A stretch of DNA of 64,000 nucleotides from JAPOXR01 sp963662395 (GCA_963662395.1 OY759511.1:744001-808000); one strand, 5' to 3'. Shown: positions 7,707 through 20,780, numbered from the stretch's first letter. Program-made: numbers and translations. The notes: generated by a model from the sequence alone, not told the origin.

Positions 7707-8948
7707 ATGTGGGAACGGACCTTCGAATACATGCTGCACAGGATTATCCGAACTGGTTCGCTCGTGGTCCGGATGCCGAATGGGCAGGAGCAGTTCTTTG
7801 GCGACATGCATGCCCGGCCTGTCCGAATCCGAATAGCTGACGACAAGACTCTCCGAGCCCTCTGCCTGAATCCCGATCTGGCGCTCGGCGAATGCTACAT
7901 GAACGGGCAACTGGTCGTGGAGGAGGATGACCTCAGGGCTTTTCTCGACCTGGTGCTTTCCAATATCGGCAAGAATGACAAGCCGCGGCTTCACAGGTTT
8001 GCCGAATCATTCCGGCGGGTCTACCGCTTCCTTGCCCAGTACAACCCTGCCACCCGCGCCCGCAACAATGTCCAGCACCATTACGATTTGTCGGACGAGC
8101 TCTACGAGCTGTTTCTCGACACGGACCGGCAATACAGCTGTGCCTATTTTGCCAGCCCCGACGCAACCCTGGAGGAGGCCCAGGAGCAAAAGAAACGGCA
8201 TATCGCCGGCAAGCTGCTGCTGGAGCCGGGAATGTCGGTGCTGGATATCGGCAGCGGCTGGGGAGGAATGGGGCTTACCCTGGCCCGGGAATTCGGCTGC
8301 AAGGTCGAAGGCGTCACCTTGTCGTCCAGCCAGCACCGGATTTCGAATCTCAGGGCCCGGGACGAGGGGATGGCGGATCGGGTCACCTTCTCGTTGACCG
8401 ACTACAGGGATCTTGATGCGCAGTTCGACCGGATCGTGTCGGTGGGAATGTTCGAACATGTCGGAACACCGCACTATCGCCAGTATTTCCGGAAGCTCGG
8501 CCAGCTGCTCGATGTCGACGGGGTTGCTCTCCTGCACACCATCGGCCGGGCCACCCCGCCGGGCTCCACCAATCAATGGGTGGGAAAATACATTTTTCCA
8601 GGCGGCTATATCCCGGCAATGTCGGAGGTGCTGGCCGCCATCCAGCGGGAGGGACTCTACGTTACCGATGTCGAGGTGCTGAGGCTCCACTACGCCGAGA
8701 CCCTGCGGCACTGGTATCAGAGATTCATGCAGAATCTCGACCGGGTAATGGAAATCTATGACGAGAGATTTTGCCGGATGTGGCGGTTCTACCTGCTGTG
8801 CTGCGAAATGTCCTTCCGCTACGGCGGCCTCTCGGTGTTCCAGTTCCAGATCACCAGGAAGATCGACGCGGTTCCGATCACCCGGAATTACCTGTACCCG
8901 CCGAAGGAAGACCGGGAGCCGCCATCTGCGGACGAATCGCCAGCTTGA
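7707..8948 (+). CDS. cfa: Cyclopropane-fatty-acyl-phospholipid synthase
   Basis: This 413-residue enzyme transfers a methylene group from S-adenosylmethionine to the double bond of unsaturated phospholipid acyl chains, stiffening the membrane under stress. The family landmarks are visible: NNVQHHYDLSDELYELFLD (about 120-138), QYSCAYF (142-148), the SAM-binding loop LDIGSGWGGMG (about 179-189), and FEHVGTPHYRQYF. The length matches the family, and the ATG at 7707 follows an AGGA sequence. It is monocistronic; the next 77 bp lead into an IS copy. Confidence 0.9.
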   Translation: MWERTFEYMLHRIIRTGSLVVRMPNGQEQFFGDMHARPVRIRIADDKTLRALCLNPDLALGECYMNGQLVVEEDDLRAFLDLVLSNIGKNDKPRLHRFAESFRRVYRFLAQYNPATRARNNVQHHYDLSDELYELFLDTDRQYSCAYFASPDATLEEAQEQKKRHIAGKLLLEPGMSVLDIGSGWGGMGLTLAREFGCKVEGVTLSSSQHRISNLRARDEGMADRVTFSLTDYRDLDAQFDRIVSVGMFEHVGTPHYRQYFRKLGQLLDVDGVALLHTIGRATPPGSTNQWVGKYIFPGGYIPAMSEVLAAIQREGLYVTDVEVLRLHYAETLRHWYQRFMQNLDRVMEIYDERFCRMWRFYLLCCEMSFRYGGLSVFQFQITRKIDAVPITRNYLYPPKEDREPPSADESPA

Positions 8949-9025
8949 TCCGCAAGCCGGTGCCGGCCTGTCGCCGACCCACGCAGTTTTCCGGAACAAT
9001 CATCATCACCGGGACAGCCGCAGGC

Positions 9026-10259
9026 CAGTAATTCCAATTCCAATTCTATCTCGCTTTTCGACACGTCTTTCCGAACCGGTGCCATTTTCTTCCATGAACC
9101 GGTTCCGTGGACGGTCGGCCCCCGGGGACTGATTCGCTGCTCCCGGCGGGCAGAATGACCGGGCATCTGCCCCTCCGGAGACGGACAAGACAGATCTGAT
9201 CCCGTCCTGTTCCTGTACAGGGATCCGTTCCGTGCAGGATGGGGCGCATGACACCGCTTGCCGGATGGATGGAGGTGATGCGCGAGTTCTCATCCGGGCT
9301 CCGGACCGGAGAGAGGGGAAGAGAGCGCCGGTCCCGATGATCGATATCGCCATGTCCGGCTTCTTCCGCAATCCCCGTCCTTCCCCCATGCCCGGCGGCA
9401 GATGCTCTCCCGCCAGGGACGCGCCGGTGCCCATGCCCTGTTCGGCATCGATGACATCCCGTGCGACAATCATGTCCGCAGGATGCCGGACGGCGGGCCG
9501 GCCGGCATCTGCCGGTGGTGGCAGGTGGTACCGAATACGTGTCCGGGGCCGGGACCGGATGTTCGAACCGGCGGGCGCAGGAGAAGAAGGATGGCCGCAT
9601 CGGCAAATGCCACGCCATGGCCTGCACGGCATCGTTGCCCCGGGAAGGGCCGGGCTGCTGCCATTGCCCCCGGAATTCGTCCGTCCCCGGGATGGTGCAG
9701 GCAGGCAGGATCGCGAGCGGGCGGCCGCCGGGCGGTCCGTGCCTCCGGGGGCAACGTCCTGCCGGGCTGCCTGCCGTCATCCCGTGTCACGTCATGCGAA
9801 CATGTTCACGGGGCCCGCATGGACAGCCCGCGGCCGGGCCGGCCGGATGTGCCCGCACCCGCCGGAGTGTGGAGAACCGCGTGTTCGGGGAGCCGAGGAA
9901 ATTCCACCATCCGGAGCATGATCTCGGCCATGGATCCGGGACCCTCTCCGGCGTGCCGGCCATGTCCGACCTGATTGCCCTCTTGATGCAGGGCGCATGC
10001 CGGATGGTCTGCGGCCGATGGCAGGCCGCTCGCCGGAGACGGGTGGCGCGCTGCCGGATGCCGGATCGGATGAAGATCCCGGCCGGTCATGTCGTGCCTG
10101 CCGACCGGGACCGGTGTCTCGGGACCATCACCACCGGCGAGCCTCCCGAACAGCCTCCGTAAGGCACCGCCGGCACCATGTGCCGGCCATGCACAAGCCC
10201 CCCGGACACGGGCCGGATCTGCTGAAGGTCGGGGCATGACGGAGTGATCGGAATTGCTG
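9026..10259 (+). mobile_element. Decayed IS copy A (ISNCY-like), transposase pseudogene
   Basis: The element begins CAGTAATTCCAATT and ends GATCGGAATTGCTG, degenerate versions of the CAGTAATTCTAATT terminal inverted repeats of the better preserved copy at 31664-33259. Inside, plus-strand fragments in several frames match that copy's transposase tail (for example ATGSDLIALLMQG-like and LGTITTGEPPEQPP). No frame is intact. At 1234 bp it is about 360 bp shorter than the 1596-bp copy, so it has internal deletions. Many differences are A/T to G/C. I could not identify a target duplication. Confidence 0.75.
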
Positions 10260-10444
10260 CGTGCCGGAGGTCCTGTGTTGACCGGGCGGGCACCCATCCC
10301 TATCCTCGAAGGCATGAGCGGCGAGCGGGCGTTGCCGAGGTCCGGACCGAACTGCGCTGGGTGAAGGCGGTCAGGCATGCGTGTAGCGGTCGCTCCGCAC
10401 TTCGAGTAAGGTGACGAGTGGGATGATGGTGTGGGAGATAGTCT

Positions 10445-11296
10445 GTGCCGAGTGAACGCGGGCCTGTTTGCGTGTCAGTGATCAACATGAAGGGTGGCGT
10501 CGGCAAGACGACGACCGCTGCTCTCTTGGGACGACGCGCCGCAATCAAGGACCTTCGCGTCCTCGTCGTCGATCTTGATCCTCAGGCAAATCTAAGCCAA
10601 GCGTACATGGGGAATGCCTACGCGCAGTTTCTCGAGAGTGAGGAACCATCTATCGTGGAAGTCTTCAACGGCTACCGTCCTCCAACTTCGGATCGCGAAT
10701 CGCCCACACGGCTAAATCCTGAAGAAACCGTTCGAGAGGTTTTCCCCGACGGCACGCTCTCTTACATCCCATCGCGATTTGATTTTTCCGACAATCTTGT
10801 GCGTGCGCTCAAACCTGACCCCCAGGTGCTTGCACGCTACATTGCAGATCACTTTCAATCGAAAGACCTCGTTCTGATCGATTGCCCGCCGACCGAGTCC
10901 GTGTTCACGCGGGCCGCATACCATGCTTCCCGATATGTCTTGGTACCGGTGCGGCCCGAGTATTTCGCGACCGTAGGCTTCCCGTTACTGGCGAAATCGC
11001 TTGAATCATTTAGAGCCGAGAACCCGTCTCACAACATTGAAGTTATCGGCGTCGTCATAAGCAATGGGTTTTATGATGGAGGTAACGACGGGGGACCCGA
11101 AAAACGCCGTGCAATGCCGGAGATACTGGAAGAAGCGGAGAAGAACGGATGGCACATGTTTGGCAATCAGATTCCCCATTCGCGCGGCTTCCCCAAACTC
11201 ATGCGCGGAGACAGGAGCCATGGCGGCAACTCTGGCCGCTTTGATCTGTTTGCCAAGGAGTTTCTCGATCGCCTGGGATTGGGAGAAGACGACTAA
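10445..11296 (+). CDS. ParA/Soj-family ATPase
   Basis: This 283-residue protein carries the deviant Walker A box KGGVGKTT (residues 16-23), the A' motif VVDLDPQANLS and Walker B LVLIDCPP, which define ParA-type P-loop ATPases. These dimerise with ATP and bind DNA nonspecifically in plasmid or cargo positioning. It starts at GTG 10445 and its TAA overlaps the ATG of the next gene (TAATG). There is no ParB gene or obvious parS repeat nearby. The pair lies between two decayed copies of one IS. AT content and codon use look higher in A/T than neighbouring core genes, suggesting acquisition. Its cargo is unknown. Confidence 0.8.
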   Translation: MPSERGPVCVSVINMKGGVGKTTTAALLGRRAAIKDLRVLVVDLDPQANLSQAYMGNAYAQFLESEEPSIVEVFNGYRPPTSDRESPTRLNPEETVREVFPDGTLSYIPSRFDFSDNLVRALKPDPQVLARYIADHFQSKDLVLIDCPPTESVFTRAAYHASRYVLVPVRPEYFATVGFPLLAKSLESFRAENPSHNIEVIGVVISNGFYDGGNDGGPEKRRAMPEILEEAEKNGWHMFGNQIPHSRGFPKLMRGDRSHGGNSGRFDLFAKEFLDRLGLGEDD

Positions 11297-11850
11297 TGCC
11301 GCAGCGCGACTTAACCGAAACTTTGCAGGGTCTGGTGCGCCGTCACGGAATAAGCTCGGTATTGCATAGTCTTGCCGACATACAAGCTGTACCAGACCAG
11401 GGTTCTTCTTCTTTGGCGCGGAAGCGTGCGTCCAATGCTGGAAACAGGTCGTTAGCTGTCGATTATGTAGACAAAATGACACTTCCGCAATACAAAGCTG
11501 AGATCATGATGTGTGCTGCTCGGAGTTTCGAGGACGGAGGGTTCCTTCCCAGTATCGCGGATATCCGGGAGTTCTGTCGAATTCACAACGTCGATTTGGG
11601 TAAATCGGCTTCACGCGCAAGTTCTGTTCCTCGTGTGTTCACATTTCTGGCAGCGATGGATACTGCCGAGATAACGAGGTTGCTCGATGAAGGCACATTT
11701 TCTGGTCCGGCTCGTCTAGCACCGCTCGCTGACGCAATTCGCAATCGTTCGGCTGCGCGCGGCCGCAGTCATCGCGCCAGCTTCGTGCAGGCGGTATCCG
11801 ATACGACGATCACGACGGATCGGTCAAAGAGCGGACCGGGGCCGGTGTAG
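11296..11850 (+). CDS. Unknown protein encoded with the ParA-like ATPase
   Basis: This 184-residue protein (MPQRDLTETLQGLVRRHG) has no family I can name. It is mostly helical by composition, with segments FLPSIADIREFCRIHNVDLGKS and VPRVFTFLAAMDTAEITRLLDEG that look like a compact helical domain. The start overlaps the ParA stop, so the two are translationally coupled, and it occupies the place where ParB would normally sit but has no recognisable ParB motif. A coding-like frame continues at 11828-11989 (GVDRAARDELAIWKARQDK), so the gene may once have been about 50 residues longer and a frameshift near 11820 may have truncated it. Confidence 0.6.
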   Translation: MPQRDLTETLQGLVRRHGISSVLHSLADIQAVPDQGSSSLARKRASNAGNRSLAVDYVDKMTLPQYKAEIMMCAARSFEDGGFLPSIADIREFCRIHNVDLGKSASRASSVPRVFTFLAAMDTAEITRLLDEGTFSGPARLAPLADAIRNRSAARGRSHRASFVQAVSDTTITTDRSKSGPGPV

Positions 11851-12003
11851 ACAGGGCGGCGCGGGATGAGCTGGCGATCTGGAAGGCCCGGCAGGACAAG
11901 GCAGAGCATGAAGGCATATCGTTCGGGGAAGCTGTAGCCGGGCCGGTCACAATTGGACTGACTGTTGAACGCCATGCGCCGGACTAGGTTGAACTGTTGA
12001 TGC

Positions 12004-13130
12004 CAGTAATTCCGATTTTGGCCTTGTCTCGCTGTTCGACACGTCTTTCCGAACCGGTGCCATTTTCTTCCATGAACCGGTTCCGTGGACGGTCGGCCCC
12101 CGGGGACCGATTCGCTGCCCCCGGCAGGCGGAATGACCGGGCATCTGCCCCTCCGGAGACGGAAAATGCCGATCCGGTCCCGTCCTGTTCCTGTACAGGG
12201 AACCGTTCCATGCAGGATGCGGCACATGACAATGCCGGCCGGATAGATGGAGGTGATGCGCGGGCTCTCATCCGGTCACTGGACCGGAGAGCGGGGAAGA
12301 ACGCGCGGGTCCCGATGATCGATATCGCCATGTCCGGCTTCTTCCGCAATCCCCGTCCTTCCTCCATGCCCGGCGGCAGATGCTCTCCCTGGCATCAGGA
12401 CCACCCCCTGCGCGGGCCATGTGCGCAGGATGCCGGACGGCCGGCCAGCCGGCATCTGCCGGTGGCGGAACCGGATGTTCGAACCGGCGGGCGCGGAAGC
12501 GGAAGGATGGCAGCATCGGCAAATGCCACGCCATGGCCTGCACGGCATCGTCACGCCGGGAAGGGCCGGGCTGCTGCCATTGCCCCCGGAATTCGTCCGC
12601 CCCCGGGATGGTGCAGGCAGGCAGGATCGCGAGCGGGCGGCCGCCGGGAGGTGGCCGGGACGGGTCGGGCCCCGGGCCTCCGGAGGAGGCTTCCTGCCGG
12701 GCTGCCGACAGGCCGGCACGATATCGCCGGGCCGGCCGAATGTGCCCGCACCCGCCGGACGGCAAGGAACCCGGTGTTCAGCTCGAACGCGACTTCGGCC
12801 ATGGATCCGGGACCCTCTCCGGCGTGCCGGCCATGTCCGACCTGATTGCCCTGCTCGTGCAGGGCGCATGCCGGATGATCCGCAACGGATGGCAGGCAGC
12901 TCGTCGGCGGTGGACAGCGCGCTGCCGGATGCCGGACCGGATGAAGATCCCGGCCGGTCATGTCGTGCCTGTCGACCGGGACCGGTGTCTCGGGACCATC
13001 ACCACCGGCGAGCCTCCCGAACAGCCTCCGCGAGGCACCGCCGGCACCATGTGCCGGCCATGCAACAGCCCCCCGAACACGGGCCGGATCTGCTGAAGGT
13101 CGGGGCATGACGGAGTGATCGGAATTGCTG
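12004..13130 (+). mobile_element. Decayed IS copy B (ISNCY-like), transposase pseudogene
   Basis: The element begins CAGTAATTCCGATT and ends GATCGGAATTGCTG, in the same orientation as copy A and with near-identical long stretches (for example the shared segment around 12035-12110 and 9055-9130). At 1127 bp it has further internal deletions. The transposase is broken into many frames. Its right end lies 81 bp upstream of the carB start, so it occupies the region where the carB promoter or an upstream carA would be expected. Confidence 0.75.
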
Positions 13131-13211
13131 CGTGGATGGGCCGCACTTGCGCGGAGGGCGAAGGGGCCTATAAGCCAACCGGCAAGGCGAAGCCGTTTCG
13201 GAACAGGTCCA

Positions 13212-16454
<3,243 letters not shown>

Positions 16455-16528
16455 TCGACGCACCTGCCGGCGGCCGGACTGGCGCAGATTTCTCCCTGCC
16501 CGAGACTGCAAGGAGCCGTCCGGCCGGG

Positions 16529-17493
16529 TCAGTTCACCAGGTTCGGCGGCCTCTTCCCGGCAAAGACGGCGCGCAGATTGTCGAGCGCCATTCTCCCCAT
16601 GCCCTCGCGTACTTCCGGAACCGCAGTGCCGAGATGCGGCAACAACACCACATTCTCCATGGTCAGCAACTCGCCGGAGATTTCGGGCTCGAATTCGTAG
16701 ACATCAAGGCGGCACCGGCAATCAGGCCGGATTGCAACGCCTCGACCAGAGATCCCTCGTCGACCACGTCACCGCGGGAGACATTGACCAGGATTGCATG
16801 CGGCTGAAGCTGCCGCAGTTCGCCTTGGCCGATCAGGTGATGCGAATGGGCACCGGCGCTCACCGCAAGGACGACAAAATCGGCCTGCCGGAGAACGTCG
16901 CCGACACTTGCCAGTTGCCGGGCGGGAACACCCGGATCGTCGATTTTCGACCTGTTGGCGAAGATCACCTTCATGTCGAACCCGAAATGGCACCGGCGGG
17001 CAATGGCCCGTCCGATCCGGCCCATTCCGATGATCCCGAGCGTCCTGCCGTTGAACTGGTGCCCGAGCATCTGCGTCGGATGCCATCCGGTCCACTTCCC
17101 GCTCCGCACCAGGCGATCGCCCTCGGCCGTCCGCCGGGCCGTCATCAACATCAGCGAAACCGCGATGTCGGCCGTCGCCTCGGTGACCGCCCCCGGGGTG
17201 TTGCTGACCGGGATGCCGTGGCGCCGGGCCGCGTCGGTATCGATATGGTTGTACCCTGCCCCGAAATTGGCGATGATCCGGCAGCGGATGTCACCCGCCT
17301 CGTCGAAGGCCTCGGCCGTAAACCGGTCAGCCAGGGTTGGCATGACCGCATCATGGTCGCGAAGGCCGGCCGCGGCTTCGGCAACGGTCATGGGCCCGTC
17401 GGTATCACGAATCTCGACGGCAAATTCGGCGTCGGCCTCTGCCATGACCGGCTCCGGCAATCTTCTCGAAATCAGGATGGAGGGGTGGGTCAT
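16529..17493 (-). pseudogene. D-2-hydroxyacid (glyoxylate/hydroxypyruvate) dehydrogenase, frameshifted
   Basis: The N-terminal part (MTHPSILISRRLPEPV) contains the NAD-binding LGIIGMGRIGRAIARR and the catalytic Arg region LVNVSRGDVVDEGSL of the GyaR/GhrB family. After LIAGAAL the frame goes wrong, and the expected continuation DVYEFEP..LPHLGTAV, ending KRPPNLVN and a stop, is present in the next frame. A single missing base near 16706 (the family codes LDVYE there) explains this. The rest is complete. It could be a true recent inactivation or a sequencing error. The ATG overlaps the stop of csaA. Confidence 0.75.
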
Positions 17494-17831
17494 CAGTACA
17501 TCCTTCCGCCAATGGGCACGTTGCGGTCAGGGGCGATCAGCACCACGTGACCATCCTGGTCCGGCACTCCGAGCACCAGCACCTCGGACATGAACTTGCC
17601 GATCTGCCGCGGCGGGAAATTGACCACCGCCATCACCTGCCGCCCGACGAGTTCGTCGACCGGGTAGTTTTCGGTCAGCTGGGCCGAACTCTTGCGCTGG
17701 CCGATCTCCGGCCCGAAATCGATCCACAACTTGCAGGCGGGTTTCCTGGCTTCCGGGTAGGGCTCGGCCGCGGTGACGCGCCCTGCCCTGATATCGACCC
17801 GGACAAAATCCTCGTAGCTGATTTCAGTCAT
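17493..17831 (-). CDS. csaA: CsaA-type tRNA-binding protein
   Basis: This 112-residue protein is a single OB-fold tRNA-binding domain (VDIRAGRV near residue 13, FPPRQIGKFMSEVLVLG near residue 72), the family of CsaA, proposed to act as a chaperone or tRNA-structure binder. Length and start (MTEISYEDF) fit. It overlaps proC by 8 bp upstream and the dehydrogenase by 1 bp downstream, so the three are probably one operon. Confidence 0.85.
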   Translation of the reverse strand: MTEISYEDFVRVDIRAGRVTAAEPYPEARKPACKLWIDFGPEIGQRKSSAQLTENYPVDELVGRQVMAVVNFPPRQIGKFMSEVLVLGVPDQDGHVVLIAPDRNVPIGGRMY

Positions 17832-18648
17832 GCATCCGTCCCAATTCCCTGCCTCGCGCCTCCGCCGCCGACATGGTCCTGGCCATCAACGGGCGCAAAC
17901 CGGTCACCGGGTGCATCAAGTGCTCGAGCGCCGCCTGTGTGGTTCCGCCGGGCGAGGTCACCTCCTGCCGCAATTCGGCCGGGCTCCGGCCCGCCACCCG
18001 CGCCAGTTGACCGGCCCCGGCCACCGCCTCGCCGGCCAGCCTTGCCGCCACCCCTTCCTCGAGTCCCAACTGCATCCCGGCCTCGGTCATGGCCTCGATC
18101 AGGTGAAAGACATATGCTGGCCCCGACCCGGACAGGGCGGTCACCGCGTCCATCAATTCCTCCCTGTCGAGCCGGACGGTGTCACCAACCGCGGCCATCA
18201 ACAATTCGGCCAACGCAATCTCCCTTGCCCCGGCTCTCCGGTTTCCGAAGATGGCAGTGATTCCCTGGCCGATGGCCGCCGGCGTGTTGGGCATGGTCCG
18301 GATGATCGGCGCCCGATCGCCGAAAACCGATTCCAGCCAGCTGACCGGCAGGCCGGCTATGATAGAGATCACCACCGTCGAGCCTCCCCCGACGGCACCG
18401 AGACCCTCGAGCGCTTCCCTGGCGAATTGCGGCTTGACCGCCAGCAGGCAGATGGCCGGTTCGACGGGCAAGGTGCCGGGATTGAGCGTGACCCCGCTCT
18501 CCCGCAGCCATTCGGACGGGCTGGGCTCGATCACCGTCACCGCCTCCCGACCGACTCCCCGGTCCAGCCAGCCGGACAGCAAGGCCGAGCCCATCTTGCC
18601 GCAGCCGATCAGCAGGAGACCGCGCTCGTTGATCTCGCCCACGGTCAT
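17824..18648 (-). CDS. proC: Pyrroline-5-carboxylate reductase
   Basis: This 274-residue enzyme reduces 1-pyrroline-5-carboxylate to proline with NAD(P)H. The nucleotide-binding start LLIGCGKMGSALL (about residues 11-23), RTMPNTPAAIGQGIT, and the signature DAVTALSGSGPAYVFHLIEAM are present, and the C-terminus has the family's EVTSPGGTTQAAL. It precedes csaA with an 8-bp overlap and follows the YbjN-domain gene at 21 bp, an order common in alphaproteobacteria. Confidence 0.92.
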   Translation of the reverse strand: MTVGEINERGLLLIGCGKMGSALLSGWLDRGVGREAVTVIEPSPSEWLRESGVTLNPGTLPVEPAICLLAVKPQFAREALEGLGAVGGGSTVVISIIAGLPVSWLESVFGDRAPIIRTMPNTPAAIGQGITAIFGNRRAGAREIALAELLMAAVGDTVRLDREELMDAVTALSGSGPAYVFHLIEAMTEAGMQLGLEEGVAARLAGEAVAGAGQLARVAGRSPAELRQEVTSPGGTTQAALEHLMHPVTGLRPLMARTMSAAEARGRELGRMHD

Positions 18649-18669
18649 CCGGTGCTTCCGGCGTCGATA

Positions 18670-19173
18670 TCAGGCAGTTCCATGCGTCTCGACAATCGAC
18701 GACATGACGGCTTCGCCGGCCGTCTTCCTTCCGAGCCGCACCAGGTTGAATGCCGGGTAGAACCGGTCGCAATCGGCGGCGATGGTGTCCAGCAACTCGG
18801 CAACCTCCCCGACCGTCAGGGCCGAGTCGGCGCCCGGCTTCAGCCGGTAGTGATAGCTGACGGCTCCGGCACCATCATCATGGCAGAACGCACCCAGCCA
18901 GCTCCGCTGGTTTGCCATGTTCATGACCCGCAAGAACTCGTTCATCCGTGACTTGGCCAGCGTGAGCTCATACGAGCAGACAATGACGAGGATGCCCGGG
19001 TCTCTCGACCATTCGAGTTCGGCCGAGTAGTTCTTCCAGGAACCCTCGACCGAAAGCCGGATGGTGTTGTCAGTATGTCGCTCGAAATTCCAGTTGCGGT
19101 ATTCGGCCAGCGACTCCACCAGCGTGATGGGGTTTTGCCCATCGACAACCATATCGAGCCGGAAGTCTGACAT
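18670..19173 (-). CDS. YbjN domain-containing protein
   Basis: This 167-residue protein belongs to the YbjN sensory-transduction-like family (COG5465), recognised by NWNFERHTDNTI, the central CSYELTLAKSR and the helical C-terminus. The fold is related to type III secretion chaperones; the biochemical role is unknown. I chose ATG 19173 (MSDFRLDMVVDG) because the upstream extension does not resemble the family. It sits directly upstream of proC, 21 bp away, the usual alphaproteobacterial arrangement. Confidence 0.8.
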   Translation of the reverse strand: MSDFRLDMVVDGQNPITLVESLAEYRNWNFERHTDNTIRLSVEGSWKNYSAELEWSRDPGILVIVCSYELTLAKSRMNEFLRVMNMANQRSWLGAFCHDDGAGAVSYHYRLKPGADSALTVGEVAELLDTIAADCDRFYPAFNLVRLGRKTAGEAVMSSIVETHGTA

Positions 19174-19395
19174 GTCGCTGCAACCCGGAATTAGTCGGAA
19201 CTTGCAGTAAACATACCATAAGCTGTTGGCAAGTCCACAACTCGCGGGACTCGGCGGGGCGATTTGCAAGATATTGTGTGGAAAACCGTGGGCCAGATTA
19301 TCCTGGAGTGGCGATTATCGGACCACCATCATCCCGCACCAGCCGCACACACTGCCCCACCGCATGGACAACACCCTGGTTGGAGATTCATCGAA

Positions 19396-19665
19396 TCACC
19401 CGGCCCTGCCGTCCGATTTGCCAGCCAGGGCCTCTTCGAGTTCCTCGATTCGTGCCTGCAGCGATTCGTTCTCCTCCCGCGCCTTGCGGGCCATCGCCGC
19501 CACCGCCTCGAATTCGTCCCTGGTCACGAGGTTGCGCTCGGCAACCCAGCGGTCGAACCAGCTGCTGATTGCGGTCTCGAATTCATCGCGGGCGCCCTGG
19601 GCCACCCCGAAGGCATTTGTCATCAGCTGGGCAAGATCATTGGCCAGCTTGCCTCGATTTTGCAT
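19396..19665 (-). CDS. ubiK: Accessory factor UbiK family protein
   Basis: This 89-residue protein begins MQNRGKLANDLAQLMTNAFG and has a C-terminal coiled coil (ENESLQARIEELEEAL), the pattern of the BMFP/UbiK family. UbiK assists ubiquinone biosynthesis, probably linking the Ubi complex to the membrane. I chose ATG 19665; longer in-frame starts add a non-conserved N-terminus. It is divergent from lgt, with 215 bp between them for two promoters. Confidence 0.82.
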   Translation of the reverse strand: MQNRGKLANDLAQLMTNAFGVAQGARDEFETAISSWFDRWVAERNLVTRDEFEAVAAMARKAREENESLQARIEELEEALAGKSDGRAG

Positions 19666-19880
19666 GACGATCCTCCATTCCGGATGCATGCCACTATACG
19701 GGAAAAGACAGCGCCATCTCCAGCAAAAGTGACCCGGCCCGGCCCATGCTCCCCGATAAGGCGGCCCGGGCACACCACCAGCACCGCGCCCCGTCGGGAC
19801 ATGGCCGGTGCAGCGAAAGAGATTCAAATGCTGGCTGATCTGCACTAGCATGCGCTCCGAACCAGACGGGGCCGACATCC

Positions 19881-20780
19881 ATGAATGCGATCTTCCTGCC
19901 GCATATCAGCCCGGAGCTGGTCTCGTTCAAGGTGATCGGCTTCGACTTCGCGATTCGCTGGTATGCGCTGGCCTATATTCTCGGCTTCCTCGTTGCCTGG
20001 CTGTGGTTCACGCGACTCATCCGGCGGCCGGAACTCTGGCCCGGGGGGCAGTCAATCATGGGCAGGGACATGCCGGATCGCCTGCTGACCTGGATCATAC
20101 TCGGTGTCGTTGCCGGCGGTCGGATCGGCTATGCCGTTTTCTACAACCCCGGCTACTACCTGGAAAATCCCCTGGCCGTGCTGGCGGTCTGGCAAGGCGG
20201 AATGTCGTTTCACGGAGGTCTGGCAGGGCTGGTCGTTGCCACCTGGATATTCTGCCGGATCAACCGGATCCACGTGGCAAGCGTTGCCGATGCAGTGGCG
20301 ATTTCGGCCATGCCCGGGCTGTTTTTCGGCCGTATCGCCAACTTCGTCAACAACGAGTTGTGGGGAAGACCCTCCACCCTGCCCTGGGCAGTAGTGCCGC
20401 CGGCCGGCGATGCGACCATCTGCCCGCCCGACTGGACGGCAATCTGCTCAAGACACCCCTCGCAGATCTACGAGGCCCTGCTTGAAGGCCTGTTGTTGTG
20501 CGTGCTGCTGGCATGGCTGGCCTACCGACGGCAATGGCTGCAGCGGCCGGGACAGATTGCCGGCCTGTTCTTCGCCGCCTATGGCATGGTGCGGCTTGCA
20601 GTCGAATTCCTCCGCGAGCCGGACACCCAGTTCGTGACCGCCGACAATCCCGGGGGGTTCGTGCTGGAAATGGGTGGCGGCTTCGGGTTGACCATGGGGC
20701 AGGCATTGTCACTGCCGATGATTCTGCTTGGAGTGCTGACCCTCTGGATGGTCCGCAGGACAAACCAATGGGCGAATTGA
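19881..20780 (+). CDS. lgt: Prolipoprotein diacylglyceryl transferase
   Basis: This 299-residue inner-membrane enzyme adds diacylglycerol from phosphatidylglycerol to the lipobox cysteine of prolipoproteins. Visible landmarks are IRWYALAYILGF, the Lgt region GVVAGGRIGYAVFYNP (about residue 75), MSFHGGLAG, FFGRIANFVNNELWG and RHPSQIYEALLEG. There are about seven hydrophobic segments. The stop overlaps the start of the next gene by 13 bp, so lgt, midA and pgeF form one operon. Confidence 0.95.
   Translation: MNAIFLPHISPELVSFKVIGFDFAIRWYALAYILGFLVAWLWFTRLIRRPELWPGGQSIMGRDMPDRLLTWIILGVVAGGRIGYAVFYNPGYYLENPLAVLAVWQGGMSFHGGLAGLVVATWIFCRINRIHVASVADAVAISAMPGLFFGRIANFVNNELWGRPSTLPWAVVPPAGDATICPPDWTAICSRHPSQIYEALLEGLLLCVLLAWLAYRRQWLQRPGQIAGLFFAAYGMVRLAVEFLREPDTQFVTADNPGGFVLEMGGGFGLTMGQALSLPMILLGVLTLWMVRRTNQWAN

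Noticed and set aside
9232..10162. Plus-strand open frames of about 200-230 codons in IS copy A (and equivalents in copy B)
   Set aside because: They mix several frames of the decayed transposase and are not intact genes; open only because of high GC content.
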